Positions 58,448-64,000 of a stretch of DNA of 64,000 bases are shown piece after piece. The DNA lies in NCBI RefSeq assembly GCF_008831285.2, contig NC_045150.1, positions 9,000,001-9,064,000 of the forward strand, read 5' to 3'. The first letter of the stretch is position 1; each line of letters begins with the position of its first letter. The stretch comes from Nymphaea colorata (lineage: Eukaryota; Streptophyta; Magnoliopsida; Nymphaeales; Nymphaeaceae). The position numbers and the translations under genes are program-made. The notes under the pieces are model-generated. The model searched no databases. It was not told the DNA's origin and saw only the letters and a program-made list of their open reading frames with translations.

Positions 58448-59023
58448 GACACACACGCACATATAAGAATTAAGAAATTTAGAGTATACACTATAATCTA
58501 TACACTCTACACTACACACTTTATAGATAAATTATATATGAATATTATATATTACATACTTATAAGTTATAATGTATTGTGTTTATGAATGTAACATATT
58601 AAGCATTAACATGCTTACGGCTTTACAAAGTACAAACATTAAACAAGGAAAAAAATGTTGAACCCTCCTTTTAACGTTAAAAATTTTTAAAATAAAAAAT
58701 ATCAAAAAAAGAAAAAAATAGGCTTGACGAGGTTTGACCACACCCAACTCGAGTAAAACATGAGTCGGGTGCGTGTCCAAAATGGACAAAAATGATCGGG
58801 TGCGGTCAGGTGTACCCAACTCTTGTTGACCCGAGTCGGGTGTGAATCCGAGCAGCACCCGCGCCCGCACCCGAGTTGTGTCGACACGGGTGCGGCAGTC
58901 AAATTGCAGCGTCCAGGTGACTTAGGCGCCAACACATATCCCGTCGCCTAAGTGGTGGACTTAGGCGATGGGTGTGGACCCACGCTTAGTCCTAGGCGAG
59001 GCCTTAACAACATAGCCAGCAGA
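57704..59023. mobile_element. hAT-like non-autonomous element inserted in lipase pseudogene exon 5
   Basis: The element spans 57712-59015 (1304 bp). Its ends CTATGTTGTCAAGGC and GCCTTAACAACATAG are 15-bp inverted repeats with one mismatch. The flanks CCAGTAGA (57704-57711) and CCAGCAGA (59016-59023) are an 8-bp target duplication with one change, as expected for hAT elements. Both subterminal regions carry CCTAGGCGAGGCCT-like motifs. No transposase frame is present. The uninterrupted site is preserved in unit 3 (near 32755). The interior contains an ATT microsatellite (58381-58441) and GTGCGGCG-rich DNA. Confidence 0.9.
58346..58905. repeat. GGTGCGGC-bounded repeat nested in the hAT-like element
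   Basis: 58346-58387 (GGTGCGGCGCATCCCAAAA...) matches the reverse complement of 62566-62609, and the far boundary (GGTGCGGCAGTC, about 58889-58900) matches the reverse complement near 62320-62335. The segment therefore looks like a separate repeat family that also sits, inverted, 3.5 kb downstream. Confidence 0.55.
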
Positions 59024-60751
59024 GGAAACAAATAAAAATCTTTTTCCCCAAAACCCATTATACCAGGATTAGGGCCAGTTAAATTTATTACCTTGACAAC
59101 CCCACATTCATGAGTCTGAGCAAAAAATCAGGTCCTTTCTATAGGCAAGATGCAAATATTTACTAATATTCCTGTTGTCTTCCATCTGTATATCATATTA
59201 TCATGTTGATTGATAAAAAGTCTTTTAGATTGTGTCATTGTCATGCCTCCAACAGAAGTGCTTATCCTAAAGTAAGACAAGAGCTCAAAATCAAAGCAGA
59301 GGCTGCTCCATTGTGGTGAAGGAAGCCACATGATGTTTATGGTAGCTTTAGCACTGAAGGCAGAGGGGGGATGGGGGAGGGGCCTTGTCTCCGGGAAGTG
59401 GGTTGTTAACATCTCGCTCAGCAGGAATGAGATTCGTTATAAAATACATGGACACAATGCACTTTTGCTCTTGAAGTTCCTTATCAAGTTATGGTTTCTT
59501 CGTGGATTCTACATCTCTAGTAAACATATGATTATCTTAGAAATAGCATTGTCATATGAGAATCAATGAATGTTGACTCTGCCTTTGGTTATGTGGTGCA
59601 TCTTTGTATTGGACTTCAACAGCTAATGAGCCTAATCCTGCTTTATTGCATTGGTCATATTCGTGCCTTATTCTAGTATTTGGTGTCTGTACTATTAAGC
59701 TTAGGTTTTATTGTAAGGTTCAAATGCTTATGCTTCTTAATATTTGATAAAAACAGGGTTTCAGTGTTGCTCTCATGTGCATACATCTTTTTCTTAATGC
59801 ATGTTGGCTTGTATAACTAGAATTTCATTAAGTTGCACCTGGATTCCATCCTGAAAGATTGGGCCCAATAAAGCAATCGGTTCCAACTTAGCAACTAAAA
59901 TTTGTTGTTGCCATCAGGCAAATGTCGACCAAAAGTTACCAACTTACATGCATTTATTCATAAGCATGACAGTAGTAAAACCATGTGAACTTGATATGAG
60001 GTGGTTGCACGAAATGGACACCTTAATTTTATGAACAACGTGACATGGTGATACATGCACATGTTGTAATAGGACATGGTGATATGTGCACATGCTGTAG
60101 TATAGTCATGTTTCTGATGAGTTGATGCATAAATGTTTGTTATTTTGATTTGCAGTGACAATTATGCTGATATTTTTTTATTATACTTCATTGTTCAGCT
60201 TCCAATGCCTTTGGGGGTTTCACTGTTAGAAAAGTTCGCTCCACCTGTAGCTTCTATTTCTGGTTAGTCAAACAAATTGGCAACTGTTCCTGACTGATGG
60301 CAGGTCTTCTAAACCACCCCTTCTTTTGTGAAGGGTGTTTGATGATCAAGATGGAAAGTTGTTGTAGGTTGAAAGGTATCTTCTATGCATATTGACAATT
60401 CAGCTAGCTGGCATTGAATTGAGGTTTTCTCATGTGAAAAGTAAACTTTGATGCGGATCTGCCCTTGCAGCATCTAGACACTGGATCTTATATGTAAGTG
60501 TGTCATATGACTGTATCCTCATGTATATCATAGTAAGAAATTGATCTGTCTCGTCATAAAGAAAGTTTTGGTTCTTTTTTGCAAATGTTCTACCTAACGT
60601 CCTCTAGATATGGTTGGTTGGCGCACATCTTCCATTAGGAGGGAGGTAGCGCTTGTCGAGGTAAGATCCTTTGAGACTTTTGATGTGCTGCATCTGTATT
60701 GAACTATTAAAACTTGTTGACAAGAATTAATTTATAATACTTGAATGTATT

Positions 60752-60813
60752 CCTCCTTTTTTGTCTATTATATAAGGATATCCCTCCTTTTTTGTCTATT
60801 ATATAAGGATATC
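60752..60813. repeat. Perfect 31-bp tandem duplication
   Basis: Two identical 31-bp units (60752-60782 and 60783-60813) lie in the intron 8 part of the unit 5 lipase pseudogene. Perfect identity suggests a recent event. Confidence 0.85.
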
Positions 60814-61645
60814 CCTTCTCTTGCTTATGATACTTCCCCTTGATCTTCTATTGGTCAATTTGTTTAAGGGTGTGTAGTCCATTTATGCCGATATCGACTT
60901 TACCAATATTATTGTGAATTAGGCATGTCAAGTGTAAACAGGTTCAACCTGCCATGTGTCCTGGGTGAATTCGGTCCTTTGTCCAATTTTCTGGTTATGG
61001 TATCAGACATGAATGTGGTCTGCCTGAACATACAGTATGTAAAATCATCTACAATCCTATGAGGATCACATAAACCAGACTTATTCCCTAATTTTTCGCT
61101 TTTTCCCTTCGAAATTGCTGCACTAAATTAGAACTAGGTGCAGATATAGTTCTGGTGTCTCATTTCATATCGCCATGTGTGTCTGATTGGAATTGTTTGT
61201 TGGACCCCCCTACATTACCAAACCAGGAGTATATCATGTTCAGGCCAGTTGAATTTGCAAGATTGGGTCTCTGAATATTGCCAAAAGTTGTGATGTGCTT
61301 AGTCCTGTCCCGTTGTAACCTGGAGTTTAATGTTCTTTGATTAGTCTTGTCCTGTTGTTACCATTTTTAATCTGATGTTTTGAATGTGGACAGAGGAAAT
61401 TATTGGTGGACTGTAGAGTGTCGGATGGAAGAAAGTGGATGTGAGCTTTCATTGGCCATTTTTGCTCATGTAAATATTGTGCGAGCTTCTCTCTTTCCCT
61501 CTTGAAAACAAGAAGATAGGGATTTCTACATTTGCGTTCACTGACAAAAATCTGTAATGAATCAGGTGAATCAAGAGTAGCTGCAGAATGCCGGTGCAGG
61601 CGTGGTTGCTTATGTTACTGACCACCTAAAACAACAAGAACATAG

Positions 61646-63390
61646 CGTGCTGCATGTGACTATTTCTGACATTCACTATTATACCGAAACTCTCAGGAGA
61701 CTATTTCTGACATTCACTTCTTAATATTATACTTCATAAGCTACCTTGTGAATCTCAATGGAAAAAATACTAACAAATTGGACTTACACCAAAAAATTTT
61801 ACAACCAGGGTGGTAAAGTAGGTTTAACTTTTTGACCCACAAAAGTGGGCCTAAACGCATCCTATTGTTTGATATTCTCCTACACCCAATGATCAGTAAG
61901 AGTTGAAATACAATCGGGATATTCAACCCAAACGCCAGACCTTTTTACATCCCCATCAACAGATCGGCTTCTACACGGCCCTAGGCCACATGTTAGGACA
62001 CATACATAAATAGTTGCCCCAAAGTAGCCTAGCAGTATAAATTGTTCTGTATTGCCATGGTCTTAGGCTTGGATTATACATGTCCGGTTAGGCCCAAGGG
62101 CAGACTGGTTGATGGATCCGGGGAGTATCCATAAAAGTGGGCTTCGAGCCAGGTACTCAACAGGCTCTTTGGGTACCCGAACCCAGGCCATAAAAAAAGG
62201 ACTTTGGCCCTGACCAACAACTATTCGGGCCAGGTCTGGTCGGGCCTGACCATATATAATAATCACAAGTAGCTAGTAACTGAGACCGGCTGATAGTATC
62301 TAAGTCACCAGACTCTTCTATTTTACTGCCGCACTGGAGTCTGCATTGAGTTGGGTGCGCACCAGACATGGGTGCGGCTCCGACTCACACCCGAGTCCAA
62401 TTAGAATGTCATATTACTAAATTACTTATATAATATATTGTTTTGATATTTTCCTATGCAATACAATTACTCAAGTATGTTATATACATTAATAACTAAA
62501 TTGTAATAATATGCTTATTTTGTTATATATATAATAAATTAAAAAAATAATTAAAAAATACCCTTCTCGCACCGCCGCACCTTTTTTTTTTGGAATGTGC
62601 CGCACCCTGTACTATCGTGACATAAGATAGTATTGATGCAAAAATCCGAACTTATGGACACTGTACGAGTAGTGGAGGGAAGGAATGCCCATTATGAACG
62701 CCCCTAACATAATGGTCTAAGCTCCGGTCTGACTCCAGGAAGAGGGTCACCAATTCTGAAATTAAAGGACGCTCCTTTTTCTAAGAGATGGGTAAGAACA
62801 CTTCCTACATAGGAAAGCAAAACTGGTTTATTCAGTTCTCGAAAGCTAAATTTGAAATAATTAGAACACAATAAAAAGCAAATGTTAATAAGATAGTGGC
62901 ACGTTACCTACTTGTTATATGCTGGAAGGGGAAATTTACATGCTAGTTACCAACATACACCTTTAAAATCTGGTTCTACCTTTATAAGAAATTACAATCA
63001 ACCTCATATCCTCATGCAAAATCGCCTATATTATAAAGCAAAACAGTTGAATGAAGTCCCTGAATCAAGTTCTGATCTTATTATTTTAGACCTTGAGACT
63101 TGGCCATGGAGTTTTGTTTTTTTCATTGATTTGGGGTTTGCTTCTAGAAAGAAAGAGGCTGATCTATTTTAGTGGTGAAGTCCTTATTTTTGCTAAAGGC
63201 AGCGTTACCGTGAAGAGTGGATCTCTCATGTTCATCCAAACAAGGCACATAAAATACATCCTTTGACACATAAAATTTATGACATGCATGACACTTAAGT
63301 TAAATGATGATGTTATAACTACCAAGATTTCGTTGCAAAGTATGAGAAGGGCTTTAATAGGTGCTGAGATTCCTCATGCTCACTCGAATA
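61646..63390. other. Spacer of unit 5
   Basis: 61.7-62.07 kb resembles spacers of units 2-4. 62.08-62.26 kb is a GGGCC-rich repeat-like patch. 62.30-62.61 kb is the inverted partner of the repeat at 58346. 62.63-63.0 kb resembles unit 3 (38590-38900) and unit 4 (49680-49990). A frame at 62912-63172 has no recognisable domain. No gene was supported. Confidence 0.5.
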
Positions 63391-63665
63391 TAGGGCTGCA
63401 CACAAGCCGAGTCGAGCCTGAGCTTGGCCACCTTGAGCTCAAGCTTGGCTCGAACTATATAAAATCGAGCTCGAATTCGACTCATTTAGCATTAACTCGT
63501 GTTACTTGTGAAATCGGTTTTGATAATATTATATAAAGTATGGGTTTGCAAGTCAAGTCGAGCATAAAATAAACAAGCCAAGTTGTTGAAACTCAAACTC
63601 GATTAGTTTATCATTTGGAGTATTTTATTGACTCATTTATAAACGAGTCCAGCATGAGCGGAGTT
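63391..63665. mobile_element. Probable degraded hAT-like MITE (TAGGGCTGCAC type)
   Basis: Begins TAGGGCTGCACACAAGCCGA and continues with GAGCTCGAATTCGA-like DNA, the same class as the 25666 element. A matching right end and target duplication were not found, so the right boundary is a guess. Confidence 0.45.
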
Positions 63666-63764
63666 TTTTTTGGAACCCTCAATACGAGGTTCGGGTCGCG
63701 TCCAATTAGTTCGCGTCCCTCTCCAGCTGAAGCGACCGAGCTAAGCTAAGCGACATGGTGGTTC

Positions 63765-64000
63765 CTTAACCCGAAGGGCGGACTAAACTACGGGTCCCTC
63801 CGGTAAGGACATGGGAGACATATGTTATCAAGCTTGTGGATAGGAAAGTCATTTCGGAAGAATCCCGGCTGCATAAAAGCGGGCACTTCCAACCCACCGC
63901 TCACCGTGAAAAAAGGGGCGGGGAGGGAGGAAAGGCCTTTTCTTTTTCGCTTTCTTCCTGTGATTCGATTTTTCTCTCACTTTTCTGTCCGCGTTTGTTC
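63765..64000 (+). promoter_or_regulatory. Upstream/5'UTR block of a fifth FAR1 gene (gene lies beyond the window)
   Basis: Matches the start-proximal blocks of FAR1-1 and FAR1-3 in order: CCCGAAGGGC, TACGGGTCCC, AGGACATGGGAGACATAT, GGATAGGAAAGTCATTTCGG, CGGCTGCATAAAAG, GGGCACTTCCAA, then GATTCGATTTTTCTC. By comparison with FAR1-1 the ATG would lie roughly 50-100 bases past the window end. CGGCTGCAT and GGGCACTTCCA are shared with FAR1-1, and CGGCTG with FAR1-3, but they are missing from FAR1-2 and FAR1-4. Confidence 0.75.

Larger units (their letters stand above)
57630..61645 (+). pseudogene. Truncated DUF676 lipase pseudogene (unit 5), split by a transposon
   Basis: Exon-like pieces: exon 5 in two halves (57630-57711 and 59016-59131) separated by an inserted element, exon 6 (60199-60361), exon 7 (from 60457, acceptor AG mutated to GG), exon 8 (60608-60660, GT donor kept), exon 10 (from 61394) and exon 11 (from 61566). 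Exons 1-4 and 9 are absent. An in-frame TAG in exon 6 and a TAG early in exon 11 add to the loss. It precedes the FAR1-5 start in the same order as in the other units. Confidence 0.87.

Overview
The window is nuclear DNA from a flowering plant. The evidence is genes split by GT-AG introns, FAR1/FHY3-type transcription-factor genes with the plant-specific FAR1 DNA-binding + MULE transposase + SWIM layout, a plant DUF676-type lipase gene, a Ty3/gypsy-like gag relic, MITE-like elements and long TA/CT microsatellites. The species cannot be named from sequence alone. All recognised genes are on the + strand.

Layout. (1) 1-1374 is the 3' part of a Ty3/gypsy-like gag frame, followed by about 3.4 kb with no supported gene. 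(2) 4767-13378 is a complete 11-exon DUF676 alpha/beta-hydrolase (lipase-like) gene; every splice phase closes and it encodes 444 residues. (3) From about 16 kb to the right edge lies a tandem array of FAR1-related genes: FAR1-1 (16165-20109), FAR1-2 (27435-31498), FAR1-3 (41705-45755), FAR1-4 (50887-55538), and the upstream/5'UTR block of a fifth gene cut off by the window end. Each has a tiny first exon (64-76 nt), a phase-1 intron of 1.7-2.6 kb and one large exon with all three domains. (4) Between consecutive FAR1 genes are decayed lipase pseudogenes (about 21.15-24.01, 32.25-35.94, 46.42-47.31 and 57.63-61.64 kb). They keep remnants of exons 5-8, 10 and 11 only, and are broken by stops, frameshifts, lost splice sites and, in one case, a 1.3 kb hAT-like insertion with an 8-bp target duplication.

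The repeated unit is therefore [truncated lipase copy - spacer - FAR1 gene]. Protein differences, 3' flanks, lipase remnants and upstream blocks alternate along the array: FAR1-1, FAR1-3 and the start of FAR1-5 look alike, and FAR1-2 and FAR1-4 look alike. This suggests that a two-gene block was duplicated, not that single genes were copied one after another.

In known plants, FAR1-family proteins are transcription regulators domesticated from MULE transposases. Here the FAR1 frames stay open while the lipase copies decay, so the lipase fragments look like passengers of the FAR1 amplification. FAR1-1 has lost the presumed third acidic transposase residue (E to K), FAR1-4 carries in-frame deletions at both ends, and FAR1-2 has a rebuilt upstream region, so the copies may be diverging in function or regulation. 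No CRISPR array, rRNA or tRNA gene was recognised.
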